Below, in pieces: positions 32,485-44,892 of a DNA stretch of 64,000 nucleotides. Each line of letters begins with the position of its first letter. Position 1 is the stretch's first letter. The translations under genes and the position numbers were made by a program. The notes below the pieces were generated by a model. It was not told the origin of the DNA. It was given only the letters and a program-made list of their open reading frames with translations, and did not search any database. Source of the stretch: Capitulum mitella (lineage: Eukaryota > Arthropoda > Thecostraca > Pollicipedomorpha > Pollicipedidae); contig CP099848.1 in the NCBI GenBank assembly GCA_030062745.1, positions 15,041,568-15,105,567 of the forward strand, given 5' to 3'.

Positions 32485-34197
32485 TCAGCACGACCCGAGC
32501 CGTGTCACTGGTACTGGGACAAGAGGTGCTGCTGCTGGTGCTGCTGTATTTGTTGCTGCTGCGGCTGCTGTGGTTGCGACTGCTGCATTTGCTGTTTGCT
32601 GCTGCTGCTGCTGTTCCTGCGGCTGGGCGTGAGGCTGCTGTTGGTGCTGCAGTTGCAGCTGTTGCTGTTGCGGCGGCGGCTGCATGGCGGGCAGCGGCGG
32701 CTGCACCACCATCGGCTGCAGCGGCAGCGCGCCGCCGTCGCCGGCCGCCAGCGGCTTCAGGCTGTAGAGCGGCTTGTCCGGCTCGGGGAAGCCGGGCGCG
32801 CCGGCCGCGCTCACGGCCAGCGCCAGCGGGTCGGCACGGCACGCGTCGCGCCGATGCGCCGCCAGAGCGTCCCTCCGGACGAACGTGCGCCCGCAGCTCG
32901 GACAGCTCAGCCCCTTGCGGCAGCTGTGCGTCAGCAGGTGGCGCTTGAGCGTCGACTTGTCGCGGAACGTCTGGCGGCACACGTCGCAGACGAATGGCTT
33001 GGCACCCGTGTGGATGTGGCCGTGGCGCGTCAGGTGGGATGAGTTGCTGAAGCGAGCGCCGCACACGTAGCAGATGTACGGCCGCTCGCCCGAGTGCAGC
33101 TTCTTGTGGTTCCGCAGGATGCGCGCGTCCGTGAACGCCTTCGGGCAGACGTCGCACTGGAATGGCCGCTCGCCGCTGTGGTACATCTTGTGCTTGTTGA
33201 ACCAAAATGAGTCTGAGAAGCCCTTGCCGCAGTGCTCGCAGTAGAACGGCTTCTGACCCGTGTGCTGGATCTTGTGCATCTTGAGCGCGCCCGAGTCGAT
33301 GAAGGCGCCGTCGCACTGGTCGCAGCGGTACGGCCGCTCGCCGGTGTGCGTGCGCAGGTGACGCTGCAGCACGCCCTTCTGCCGGAAACGCTGGTCGCAC
33401 AGCTCGCAGTGGTACGGCTTCTCGCCCGAGTGGATCAGCTTGTGCTTCTTGAGCGCGTGCGGCTCGCGGAAGGCGCGCTGGCACACGTCGCACGCGTGCG
33501 GCCGCTGGTTGGTGTGCGTGCGCCGGTGGCTTTGCAGCGAGGTGTGCTGCGAGAAGGCGCGGCCGCACAGCTCGCACTGGTACGGCTTGTCGCCCGTGTG
33601 CAGGCGCCGGTGCGTGCGCAGGCTGCTGGCCAGCGTGAACCGTTTGTCGCACTCGTCGCAGCGGAACGGCCGCGTCTCGCCGTGCTTGCGCATGTGCTCG
33701 ACAAACGCCTTGGGGTTCTTGAACTGGGCACTGCACACGTCGCAGAGGTATTTGGCCGCGTCCCAGTGCGGTGTGCGCTTGTGCAGCGCCAGCTCGGCCG
33801 GCGTGGCGCACTGCTGGCCGCAGTGGCACGTCAGCGCCGAGCCTGCCGCCGGCCCCGGCTCCTGCTGGCTCTCAGCACCGCCGCCGCCGCCGCCGCCATC
33901 GGCCGACTCGGCCGTCGGCCGACACTTGGCCGCGTGACTGGCCAGCTGGGCGGCCGAGCGCAGTCGGCGGGAGCAGGTCACGCACCGGAACGAGCCGCGC
34001 CGGGCGGCCGCCGGCCCGACCGCCGCCGCCTCCTCCTCCACAGCCTGAAACGGGCGCACAGGGCCGCTCACACTGGCGGCCAAAACTACTGCCGGCAAGA
34101 CGTCACGTGCACAGTGAAGGTCTCTCATCTTCTCCCGGCGCAAGGCTTCAAGGCTTCCTTCGGTAGTCGCGATACAGACCCTGCTTAACTCCGCCAT
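32485..34197 (-). CDS. C2H2 zinc-finger protein, 10 canonical plus 3 degenerate fingers, Q/A-rich tail
   Basis: A single open exon. The start was set at ATG 34197 (context CAGAATGGCGGAG), giving 570 residues. The frame is open further upstream to about 34345, so a longer or spliced N-terminus is possible. Finger 1 (FRCVTC...) is C2HC and finger 2 (CHCGQQC...) is irregular. Ten regular C2H2 fingers follow with TGEKPY-type linkers (from [10 protein letters not shown] to [10 protein letters not shown]). The last ([10 protein letters not shown]) ends in Cys instead of His. The C-terminal 100 residues are Gln-, Pro- and Ala-rich, typical of an activation or low-complexity region. It is presumably a nuclear DNA-binding regulator; I cannot assign an orthologue. 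ZAD-coding exons lie 1.2 kb upstream on the same strand and might belong to it. Confidence 0.85.
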   Translation of the reverse strand: MAELSRVCIATTEGSLEALRREKMRDLHCARDVLPAVVLAASVSGPVRPFQAVEEEAAAVGPAAARRGSFRCVTCSRRLRSAAQLASHAAKCRPTAESADGGGGGGGAESQQEPGPAAGSALTCHCGQQCATPAELALHKRTPHWDAAKYLCDVCSAQFKNPKAFVEHMRKHGETRPFRCDECDKRFTLASSLRTHRRLHTGDKPYQCELCGRAFSQHTSLQSHRRTHTNQRPHACDVCQRAFREPHALKKHKLIHSGEKPYHCELCDQRFRQKGVLQRHLRTHTGERPYRCDQCDGAFIDSGALKMHKIQHTGQKPFYCEHCGKGFSDSFWFNKHKMYHSGERPFQCDVCPKAFTDARILRNHKKLHSGERPYICYVCGARFSNSSHLTRHGHIHTGAKPFVCDVCRQTFRDKSTLKRHLLTHSCRKGLSCPSCGRTFVRRDALAAHRRDACRADPLALAVSAAGAPGFPEPDKPLYSLKPLAAGDGGALPLQPMVVQPPLPAMQPPPQQQQLQLQHQQQPHAQPQEQQQQQQTANAAVATTAAAAATNTAAPAAAPLVPVPVTRLGSC

Positions 34198-35389
34198 TCT
34201 GCGCATTCGCCATATCTCGACGCATTTCACTGTCATAGTCATTTCGCGTCGCAACCGCTCGCGCGTTTGGTGCGGCGGACGGCCACATGTGAACGCTGTC
34301 CGAACTCGAAGTGGAGACAGTTCTGTCACCGCATGAATACGTCAACAAATACAACAAGCAGCTCTTACAACAAAATTAGTCTTCAGCTTGACAACTGCGC
34401 CGAAGACGCAACGTACCTGCATTTCGTTTGTCTTGCCAGCTGCCTCCGGGACGGGTGAACTTCCCACGACCTGGAACAAGACCACACTATGATAGGCCAC
34501 GTGTTGCGTCCCACGTGGCGGCGCCACGTCGGCGTTCCGGTCACACGCAACAGCATCGCACACCATGGCGTGGAGACACACCCACCACCAGCAACGTCGC
34601 GACGACATGCACTGGTAACTCGTAATACGCTCACAGTGTGGAGTCCCCGCAGCAGAAATGGGCGAAACTGGATATTAGCTACCATGGACTGGCCAACTAC
34701 AGCCGTTCCTTTTCAGCTACCCCAAAAAATAATAAAAACAAAAAATAAAAAACTGGAGGGGGTCTTCATCGCTCCGAGGGGTAAATCACAGCACCAACCC
34801 ACTGCCTCTCCCGACCCCAAACATCGACTGCTTCAGGGGATGACAGAACCAAGCACCTTACCTGCTCGACAAGACCAGTTTCCTCCAGAATAGCAGCCTC
34901 GTGCTTAGCGTCGCCGACGCCGGAGCCTGTGGAACAATTAGCAGTTCATCAGCTCGACCAATGTCTGAAAAACTTTGCCCGCCTCGTAGGTATCATTTAA
35001 GGGCTTACCAGCACGAAACATTACGGGTCAGGTTTGTCCGTAAATTAGAAACTGAGTTTCACGTGCCTACGTGAACAACAGCAACAGGCGTACGCACAAG
35101 AACACAAACGGTATGAACCAGCCATCACTTTCGACAGACATTCCAGTTCTTCGGTCATCGGCCGGAAAAAGCGAACACAAGTCACTGAGTGGCATTTGAT
35201 ATAACATCCATATTCGGCAAAGACGCAAAAAAAAACACAATTAAATAAACGTCCGCAAAGTCCTCTTGATTGCGGAAGGTCGAAAAAAACCGCCAGACAA
35301 AAGGCCTCGATTGACGCCAAATTGCCTTTAAAATTTAACTACATTTTCGCCTAGAAAAACATATCAAGGATGTCTCCATAGCAGGACGT
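34198..35389. other. 5' flank of the zinc-finger gene / possible intron
   Basis: CpG-rich near 34200-34620, which suits a promoter of the finger gene on the minus strand. If ZAD and finger exons are one gene this is an intron. No further coding segment is recognised. Confidence 0.5.
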
Positions 35390-36553
35390 CTACAGGACCA
35401 TCTGCCGGGACTGACCAGCGCCTGCAGCCGACTGCTGGTCGACGGGGACGCCGCCGTCGGCCAGAGTGGACATCTTGTACTTGTTTCGGATCTGGTCCTG
35501 GGCGCTGCGCAGCTTGTGACTGTACTCGTCAACGTCGTTGAGCAGCGCGGCGCACCCGTCACACACCTGGTCATCGCAGCCGGACAAGCTAGCGGTGCGG
35601 GGAATGCCTGTTAGGACGCCCGCGGCGTGCGCGAACTTCGGGATGAACGTTCCCATCTGGTTATCTCCAAAAGCACCCCGTGCTGACCGTGTCACTAAAC
35701 ATGAGTTTCGGAAATTTTCCGCGCTCATCTTCATTTTAACAGACTAACTGTACCAACAACTGTTCCAACACAAGACTGGAAGCACTGTGCTTTGCTCTTC
35801 TTGACAGTACGTAGCATTTCACAGGCTGTAAAAACATTGATAAAAATGTGCTCCTGACACAAAGAACCCAAAAATGGAATCTCGGCGTGTACAAGGAGAA
35901 CACGACACTAAATGTCAGATCTCCCACATGACTAAGACCACGAAATTTCGCCGCGGAATACTCGTGCATATGTCATGTTTCTCAGCACACCATGACAGGT
36001 TTCCATTTACGCACTTTCGGTCCGTCCGTTACCTGGTGACATCACCGCCCGGCAGCAGGATGTCCATCAACAGCGTGAGGAAAACCACCCGGCTGTGCTT
36101 GGTGTAGCAGCTCTGCACGGACCAGCCGGTGGCTAGGCCGGCGTGACACACCAGGCAACGTCCGTCGCCTCCGCCCCCACCGCTGCTGCCATCTGCCGTC
36201 GGCGCCAGCACCTGCCGGCACACCGTCACAGGCCGTCACACAGCGTCACACAGCACCAGACCGCCAGCCTCCAAAAGCCCTGGCGCATCGCACAAGACCC
36301 GGTGTCACGTGTCGTTCGACTGTTCTGAGCTCTGCGTCGCTCGGACCGCACTCACCTGGTGGTCGCACTGTTCGACGACGAACCACTCCCCGGCCTGGCC
36401 GCCGTCAGTGATGTAGTGCAGCTGGGCGGTGGCGCCCTGCTGGGCCGAGACCACCACCTGAGCGGCCTCCAGGTCGACCATGCTGGCGGCGCTCACCACC
36501 TGGTAGGTCGTCTCCCCGCCCACTGTGGCGTTCATGGCTGTCACCTGTCGATC
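35390..36553 (-). CDS. ZAD-like zinc-finger-associated domain gene, three exons
   Basis: Minus-strand exons 36553-36356 (ATG at 36535), 36211-36046 and 35664-35390 (stop TAG), about 206 residues. Exon 2 carries the first Cys pair (DGRCLVCHAGL), and exon 3 carries the second (DDQVCDGCAALL) followed by a long helix (NDVDEYSHKLRSAQDQIRNK). This is the layout of the ZAD dimerisation domain of arthropod C2H2 factors. Exon 1 is a Val/Gln-rich, non-zinc segment. The exon 2 donor is uncertain: GTGATG at 36045 keeps phase with the exon 3 acceptor after TTTTGGAG, whereas the stronger GTAACG at 36032 does not. A ZAD without fingers is unusual. The frame may continue by splicing from a GTCAGT site in exon 3 into the finger exon. 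A 5' non-coding exon is likely upstream of 36553. Confidence 0.6.
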
Positions 36554-38399
36554 CTGGGGAGCAACACAGACAAACACAAATTCAGTCATATAACCCACTA
36601 AAAATGTCTTATTAATTTGAAAAAATCACCTGTTTACATTCCGTTTTTGGATGAAGTAATGCGAAGGCGACTGAAAACAGGTTAAAGGAATTATTAATCA
36701 CAACCTTTACACTGCATACAGATAGTGCACATAAAACCAGCAATGGTTTTCAGGGTGAAAAATGATTGAATTTCATAGTGCTGAACAGCCTGCATCAAAG
36801 CATGGTAGCAGAAATAAACAGATGACATCAAATGAAAAGCAAGAGGCAAAAGCTGAATCTGCTAACAAGGAAGACAAAGGTCCATGAACTACTGGTCATG
36901 AATCTGGACAAAAATATGCTCAGATCTCCAGGTCCTAGACCATGCAGTGGATAGGGGTTAAATCTATTAACTTATGTATTCCACAGAAAGTCTGTGAATA
37001 AAATGGTGCAAAGTGGCACAAAGTAACTTACAAAGTATTTAACATGCTGCTTAAAATAAAATATTTTAAATGTCAAGAAAAGCATGGCACATGTCATTTC
37101 AAAGCAGTGTGACTGGTGTCCCTGTGACTGCAGATGTTCAGTTCAGTTCAGTTTATTTACGAATCTTTCCAATGCATGGATTATTGTTTGATTTGAGTCA
37201 CTTCAATGCAGCACATGCGAAATAGTCATACCAATAAAATTAGGCAGTCAGACACGTCAATGTATAGAAGATACTACAAGCTCTCCATGGGTTCGAGAGG
37301 TGGTGATGCCTGGCAGCAGGCAGTTCCAGAACGAGGCGAGAATCATTCATAGCTCTCGAGGGTTCAGGAGAGTTGAAGGACACAGACTTAGACTTGCTGT
37401 GGTCATGCATGGTGGTCTACATGGAAATGGAGTGGTGACGTGGCCGCCCACTGCCAGTTCGGCAGCATGGCCAGGGCCGGCGGACGCAAAGTGAGGGTTG
37501 AAATCATCAGTCTGCTCAACGGACATTGCCCTGGTGGCACCCCTCTGCCCTTGGTGGGCTGAAAGGCAAAGCTTTTTATGCCACCCCAAAAACTAGCATG
37601 GTTGGCAAGATGTTTGCAAATACTGAATGCCAGCAGCCTTTTTGTTGAAGTCAAGTGAAATATATGCCATGAAGGTTCACATTAAGGTTCTTAAGTGTAC
37701 TGGAAGGGTCATATGGCTTCAGGTAACCAAAAGTGGACCACCAAAACCACCCAACAGTATGCATGATATTCCCAGAAACCACTAAAATGGCTGTTATACA
37801 CATTCAAAAACTTAAGCTAAGTGTGGAGATTTACAGATAAAGGTTCCAGAAACCAGCATGTCACATTAACTGGTTTGAAGTTTGCAACTTTATTGGGACC
37901 TGGAAGACATTGGGACATAGCACAATGAAACCTGCAAACAAGAGTTCCCAAAACTTTCAACTATCCCAAAAACTGGTCATTTTTAACTGCAGCTCATTTT
38001 TAACTGCAACAGTGGTGTCCATGAATGCATGATGGTGAACCTTCCCTCCATCATCTACAACAAGCAGGACTCAAAACTTGGTTTTTATTCTTGGCAGCAG
38101 AATACAATTTTTGCTTTGCAGTATGGAATTTTGCAAAGAGTAATCCTGCTTTAAGTTAGCATTCTTCATGTAACTCCCTTGTGGCATCATACTTGCCTCT
38201 TACTAAATGGAAACAGTCATTTGCTTGCAGAGTTATTATTGTTGTTGTTGTTTATTGGTGTTTTCAGGCATGCCAACTACTAAGGTCATTTTGTGCCCAT
38301 GCTTGCAGAGTTAGAAATCTGGTAACATGGTTATAAGATATCTTTTTGATAGAGGCACAAGACCAAATATAATGCAGCTTTTTGATGGATGCACAGAAT

Positions 38400-38816
38400 C
38401 AGGGGTGTCCATTTGTACTTTTTTTGGAGGGCCCTGGCCCAGTTAATGTTGATTTGTGTCCACCCAATGTTGGTTTGGGCCCCCCAATATTTTCTGGTAG
38501 TTTTAAAGGGAAATGAGTAATAATATAAATGAGTAATAATAACAAAAAGAATGCCCACAACAAATACGACAGGCAGAAATTAAAACATTAAGTCTAAAGC
38601 GATGTATTGATCTATCATATATGCTCACACATACACCTGTGGACATCAAGATAAAAGCAGTTTTCCATTCCATAAAAAGCAACAATGAAACTTATAAATT
38701 TCCACTGGCTTAGATATGGTGGGCTAAAGCCATTGAGAAACCCACATTTGGGGGAAGGCTAGGTTGTTGGATGCTTGACTTAACCCCCCAATCATTTACA
38801 GATATTGACATTGCTG
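38400..38816 (+). mobile_element. hAT-type MITE, copy 2, with target duplication
   Basis: Starts CAGGGGTGTCCAT and ends with CAATGTCAATATC on the reverse strand. It is flanked by CACAGAAT (38392-38399) and CACAGGAT (38817-38824), an 8-bp duplication with one mismatch, as expected of the hAT superfamily. Homologous to 4000-4441 and 56015-56407. This copy has lost most CpGs found in the other two. Confidence 0.85.
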
Positions 38817-40029
38817 CACAGGATCAAACTTTTTGAGCATAAAATGTGCTTGGAGCACATATTTTCTGGTGTTTTTCATCACCAAAATGCAGCATCTTTT
38901 CTAACCATGGCCATGAGTGATTCTCTAATGCCCTCAGCCAGCTGATTTGACATCAGACATAAGTATGTTGGGTTATGATTAAACATGCACTTCATGCAAG
39001 AGAGTCAGAACAATGGAGAGTCACCCAATACCATTTTATCCAGTCCATGTTTGATGATGTCAATGAACAGTTTTGGAGTTTCTAACTGCTGCATACAATA
39101 GTCATCAACGAACAAGCATTGGATACTTGTGCATTGCAACACATTCGAGATATTGTTGGATGGTGGCAATCAGGTTGGCACCCAGAAATAATGCTACCCA
39201 ATCCACATGTTGCACGAACGCCTGACGCGAAATAGGGGACAACAAAATGATTTCAACAACATCGTACGTATTTAGTGTAATTTCTACTTATGTAATGATA
39301 GGAAGAAAAAAGAAAGAAAACGTGATAAACACGCACACTGCCTCACCTATAACCCAACTGGAAACCTGATTAATGAGCCGTACACAAATCCAGCGTGCAG
39401 TACACCGAGGGGGTTCAGTGAACCCCGCCGTCCCCTCTTCGCGTGTGGTCCTGTGTTGCCGGTTTGAGTTGCATTCATTGTTGTGTTTGTCCATTATGTT
39501 AATCGTCATGTTTTGTATTTCTCGAAAAAAAATAAATGAATCCAATACATATTATTTCTGATTACCATGCATATTTTGTTCAACATAGTTCCATTTTATT
39601 AACGAATCAAAGCGCCAGATATCATAATGACGTCAAATGTTTTTCCTTGTATTGTTAGGGGCCATGTATATCTAAATTTCGACAAAACTAACGCAATATA
39701 AGACAAAACAAATGCAAAATCGAGGTTCAGGGAGGACCAATATCGAAAAGTTCTTGTGCGATGCGTGACAGTGGACGCTATAACTGACAAAAAATAGGAA
39801 CATCTCGCTTGGCCTGAGGTAATTCCTCGTCAGGAAACTACTTGTGTGTCTTATGGTCGTTGGAGCAAAATGATTAACATCAAAACTGAGAGGGGTTTCC
39901 AGGCTTCCAGTGCCATTGTCCCAAAACTGAGCGTTTGCGAGGGCAGGGATGTATTTAGGAAATGACCAAGGGGAATGCAACCATGCCTCAGGGGGTACCG
40001 CCAGTTTAGGAGGTGCCAATGTGCATGTT

Positions 40030-40630
40030 AGGGCCTGTTTTAACATGTTAACTGGGGGAAAATATCCTGCACTTCCCCCCCCCGTCAACAGCCTTTGCCC
40101 ATGCAAAGCAAAAAAACAACAGCCAGAAGTAGAGCAACTGCTGCAGTTGTCTGCCGCGTAGGTAACCAGGAGAGCGTCCCATAAAGTGCTGGCTTGAGAA
40201 TCTCTCAGTCACCAAACAGCATCTTATCAATGGAGGATATTTTGGAATCATTTAGTAATGTGGGAGCACACTTAGAAGCATCACTTTATAAAATGTATTG
40301 CAGGCATACCCCATGATAATTGGCTTGGTGGGTTTGTTTGGTAACTGGTATGACCACACCGATGCCAGATTGTCACGTCTTGTGGGCAGCCAAGACCTTT
40401 CATTGCATTATAAGCATGTTAAAGGTGACCAGGCAGGCAACCATGTTTGACATGTTAAGATGCAAGAAAACTGAAGAGTGAAAATAAAAATAAAAACCAT
40501 ATGTAGCAAATCCAGCAAAAACATCACACAATCTTCTTGTGTAAGGTGTTAAAAGTGTTGTACGAAGGCCATATTTGGCACGCATGATTTGCTCCGAAAG
40601 ACCCAACAATTAATGAGAGAGCACTCTGGA
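40030..40630 (+). repeat. Dispersed repeat, longest copy in the window
   Basis: 40030-40445 matches 27780-28205 and 40440-40620 matches 23760-23910, both as reverse complement. It begins with AGGGCCTGTTTTAACATG. Together the three copies outline an element of at least 0.6 kb without a recognisable coding region. Confidence 0.7.
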
Positions 40631-41049
40631 AAAGTCCTCATCCTAATTCACCCTGGCATATACATGAAGTTGATGAAATTCAACAAGAACACACAGGCCA
40701 ATGCTCCTCGTTCACAGCGTTGCCTCTGGAGTAATTTTCCTTTAAAATAGACTGTGATGTTAGAGGTTTCGCTGCTACCAGTGGAGTAGGAACTGAACCT
40801 CTAAAAAGTGACACCATTTATTTCATCTTTTACTTTTTTGTATTTTCATGCATAAAAGTTTATATTGAGTGATGGCCCTGCATAGCCTTGCTTAGTATGT
40901 GGCTGGGTTCTTTCTGTCATTACACTGTTCCTCAGGTGTCACTTTTAATTCCCAGAGCATGTGATATGAAGGTGGTGGTGCAGGATCTCTTACACCAAAG
41001 GATTGGAATGCTAGGCACTCTTTTGTTTATTAGGGTGTCATAAAGCCCA

Positions 41050-41870
41050 AGCCATGTTTTCATACATCAGATGCACCCTTTGAGCCACTGCGGGTGCCCC
41101 TCCAGGTTTGGGGTGCCTATACTCCTAAGGGTGTTTTTCCAGTCCCTGAAATACATTTTCCAACCACAGGGGCATTCTTTGAGTCCTCGGGGTGCCCTGC
41201 CCGGGTTTAGGGCACCCCGTCATTGGCTAGGGTGTTCTTTTAGACACAGCAATATATTTTCTGACTATTGGGATGTGTTGGGTCTGTGTGGGCACCCCTT
41301 CATGGGTTGGATTGCCTTCTTGCTTTTTTGGAGTATTTTTCTTCTTGATGTTCTAGACCTTGGGATGTAGCTTCAGACCTCAGGGGTGCCCTTTTTAGCC
41401 TTTTGGGCCCCATTGATGTACCATTCCATGCCTCTCCATTGGTTGGAGCACCCCTGTATTATTTTGGGGCTCTCTCTGGACCTCTGGTCATAGAGACCAG
41501 GCCCATCCATATGAGCCCTTTGGGCACACTTCCACTCCCTGGAGGGTTTGGGATGTTCTTTTACCTTCCAGGGTGTCCTAGACCTCATGACATTGCCAGG
41601 CCACATGGCATCCCTTTGTTCCCAAGGGCAATCTTTTTGCCATCAGGATAGTTTCAGACTGCAGGGGCACCCTTTGAGTTCTCAGAGGGGGAAGGGGCAC
41701 TTCAGGATGCCATAAGGCCTTCATTACCATTAAGCTGAATTGAGCTGTTGCTTTCATTCTCATCTTTGAGACATGTCTAGGCCTCGTGAGTCACCCTTTG
41801 GCATCCAAGGGGGATGCTATGGCCTGATGGCATTCCTTCTAGACATGGCTCTGTGCCAGTGTGTCAGAGT
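41050..41870. repeat. Degenerate array of GGGGTGCCCTTT-type units
   Basis: Short motifs of the form GGGGTGCCCTTTGAG..CC recur irregularly (about 41080, 41170, 41290, 41380, 41440, 41670). They resemble in style, but not exactly in sequence, the GC-rich arrays at 16.9-19.2 kb and 56.8-57.9 kb. Confidence 0.5.
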
Positions 41871-42158
41871 GGAAAAACCTGGTGAAAAAGAGCACGAGGG
41901 AAAAAGAGCTTAAACAGGGTCTGCAGTCATCCCTTGCATTCAAAGAGTGTCAAACAGCAATGGGTTTGAATATGTACAGTAAGAAAAAATGCTTACCATG
42001 ATATTCTGAATAAATGCACCTCTGTTGTGTAAAATCAGCAACATTTAGGAGTGGCAAATTAATGCGTAAAATGCGGGATAAGAGTGCAAGATTTTGTTCT
42101 TTGGACGTCATTTTCTGCCAAAAACTGACAGTTTTGAGGCACTGTCCAGTACAGCCTT

Positions 42159-43453
42159 TTAATCCAACACCGCTTTGAGTGTTTTTGTACCCGCAACCGC
42201 CTTGACGGTGTCAAAAAGGGTACTATCTATCAAAAAGGGCTCTATCTTAGGATCTAACCGCCGGATCTGAACTGGTATACCACCAATCGATAGTCCTGAG
42301 TCTTCCGATTCAGAAATTGCTATTTTAATCCTGGCCACATGACTGATGACACCACAGGTCACGTAAAACGCATAACACGACGTCGGAAAACTGGCATCGG
42401 TTTTTACCTCGTATCATCGGTAACAGTGGTCTTAGAGCCTTCAGTTGGGCACCAAACGAAAGGTCACGATCTTCTGCATGAAATGCATGTCAAAATGGCA
42501 GGTCAAAGTCAGATGGTCAGTATTGGTGAGCCTGTCAACCTAGGTCAGACGAAATATGGGTCTTGCTTTATATGCCAAAGATCGATACTTACTCGCAACC
42601 GTTTTGATCTACGTGACAGAAAGAACGAAAGCGAAACCTTCTTATGACCAGTTTTGCACTATCTGCATTTTATCTAGTCAAGGTCAGTCTAGGCCAGGTC
42701 AGAAAAGGTTGTATTACTCTTTCTGACAAAGAGCAAACATTGCTCGATGCGATTCTTAATGGCGTCAGGTATAGAACTGAAATGACATCTCTTGATAATT
42801 AGATATGCTCTGTTCGCTCTTAAGCGGGCCAAGATCAAGCCAGTTCAGGACAGGTACTTATTTTTTGTTCTCTGAGTAGGAACAGTAACTGACTCCTGCT
42901 GCTATTGAGCAATTTTTCACAGACAGTGCTGTATTTCATTTCGTTTTGACATCTACTTATGGCGTGACCTGACCTGACATGACCTCACATTGCATTTGGT
43001 GAACTTTGCTAAGAAGCGCGTAAAGATTTGCTGTTGTGACTTGGACAGTGAGAAGGTCAGCGACAACTTTTATCAACCACAATGCGAATTAGTCCAATTG
43101 CCATCATGCATGTGACCTAGCATGACCTCTAATGCTGACATGTCACGAATGTATGTCCATTTGGGAGCCGTTTTCTTTGCAAATTCAAACAATCCATGCA
43201 TTGTATTCGCAGATATTATAAAAAAACGACGCATGTTCGCCCCACCATCTGAACACGCAAAAACAAGCATGCAAGAGTTCACGTATGACGTCATATCTTT
43301 ATGACCTGACCTAACATGAAAATGGTTTTGATGTCAAAAGATGAAGTACTGATTGCACTGAAAATGTGGTCAGGCTGATTCTGGCGGTTCAGAAGTTATT
43401 CATGAAAACCCTAAAGGGTGTCCTATTTGACACTCCCAGTTGGTGCCGGCTAA
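42159..43453 (+). mobile_element. TTAA MITE family 1, copy with decayed ends
   Basis: Starts TTAATCCAACACCGC at 42159 and ends GTTGGTGCCGGCTAA at 43453. 1295 bp, same order of blocks as 17290-18548 (ACCACCAATCGATAG near the left, GGTTCAGAAGTTATTCA near the right). Terminal repeats carry several changes, so it is likely older than the 17 kb copy. Confidence 0.85.
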
Positions 43454-43647
43454 AGCTAGTGGAAAACCAATTTTGGTATTGATGGATGACATGGGAACAG
43501 AATTACTTGTTGTCAGTGTATGTTCACGAATCCGTTTTCAAATCAGTCCTAAATACTGAATGTAGGCATTTTATGTCAACAAGATGGTATGTTTATATGG
43601 CATGTGTTGCGCGTACTCTCAAAACTTAACGGAAGCCTGATGGTGCA

Positions 43648-44111
43648 TTAACACGCGCACTAGAATGGGAGGTACTTTTGTGTCCCCCCCCACCTGTTTT
43701 TCTTGAGAATCTCGAGAACGGATCGGAGCTGGTCGCTGCTGCTTTGTGACACTCATGCCAATTTAATAACTCTCTAATTGATGCAGAGAAATAGAAAAAC
43801 GCCCGGAAATTTTTGAAGGTTGAAGCATTTGAAATCAAGCAAAGATAACGAAAATAGCAGCTGTCGCTGACAAATAGAAACCTTGCGAAAGAACTAGCGT
43901 TCTGCGTAAGATTGCCGTTTTAGCCGACATCATTTGGGGATAACTGATGGATATACGAAGACCAAAGCCGGAGTCAGTGAGGGCCAAGGTCGCCGAAGGT
44001 CAGGGTCAACCAGCTTGTGACCTGATCCTGATTTGCTTTGTAGCATGTCGATCTGTATGAAAAATGCATTCAAAGACCATAATAAAAACAACCTTGTGCG
44101 CATTGATATGG

Positions 44112-44162
<51 letters not shown>

Positions 44163-44892
44163 CACACCAGGGCCAGTGAAGGTGAAGGCCATCAAATATC
44201 AAAGTTATATATGTATATTTATGTAATGTTTACATTTTACAACAATCAAATCATGTAATTGGGTCTATTGTAACGAAACAACTTAAGCGCAAACAGTTGT
44301 CATAAAACTTACTTTGGGTCAAAAACTTCATCCAAGGTCAGTGACCTCGCTTCACTTCTTTTGACCTTGCGGAGGTCAGTAAACGCTGGAAGTGATCAAA
44401 TGTACCGATTTTGGTTGTCTTCACTGAAAATACGCTAAAAGATGCGTTTAGCGCCCTTATGGATACTGCAGCGACACTAGTATCCTGTGTTGCTCGAAAT
44501 CTCATTTGCGAAAAATGATGCCATAGGTCAATGAGATGAAATCACCTCGACCCAAAATCCTCAGTCAGGACGCCGAATAAATGGAATTTGTCTTATTCCA
44601 CGTTTTAAAGCTCAAACACGCACTCTTTTCCCATTTCGTTCGAAAAGCCGCACGGAATAGCCTGTAAGGGTCGAGAAAGTGCCAAAAGTTAACCTTTTTG
44701 GCCCCATTCGATCTTGAAAATATGGACCTAGGTTCATGGAAATTGCACACTGTCTAGCTCTTTATGGCCCTACCCCACTGTTAAAATTTCGTGTCTCTAG
44801 CTCTTTCCGTTTCCGAGGTCGGAGGGAAAACACTTTTGTGCCCTCCCTTCCAGTTCGCGTTAGCGCGAAACCCCTTTCACTGCACATGTTAA
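43648..44892 (-). mobile_element. TTAA MITE family 2, copy 2
   Basis: Bounded by TTAA at 43648-43651 and 44889-44892, with ends TTAACACGCGCACTAG and, reversed, TTAACATGTGCAGTG. 1245 bp, homologous to 29994-31318 in opposite orientation. It has a single copy of the 152-bp internal unit and a (TA)n run at about 44113-44158. Confidence 0.87.
44113..44158 (+). repeat. (TA)n microsatellite
   Basis: Uninterrupted AT dinucleotide run within the family 2 TTAA MITE. Confidence 0.96.

Larger units (their letters stand above)
36554..42158. other. CpG-depleted block with embedded repeats, no gene recognised
   Basis: CpG is almost absent over about 36720-37140 and 37510-39060, and rare over about 40750-42050. 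In the rest of the window it is common. A CpG-containing patch lies at 37260-37500 and another at 39170-39480. Part of the block may be a 5' intron of the ZAD gene. No coding exon is recognised. Confidence 0.7.

Noticed and set aside
32520-32680. CTG/CAG-rich tract as a possible unstable trinucleotide repeat locus
   Set aside because: It is interrupted and codes for the Gln/Ala-rich tail of the zinc-finger protein.
33232-34188. A 318-residue plus-strand frame
   Set aside because: It is the reverse complement of the zinc-finger array and has no protein signature of its own.
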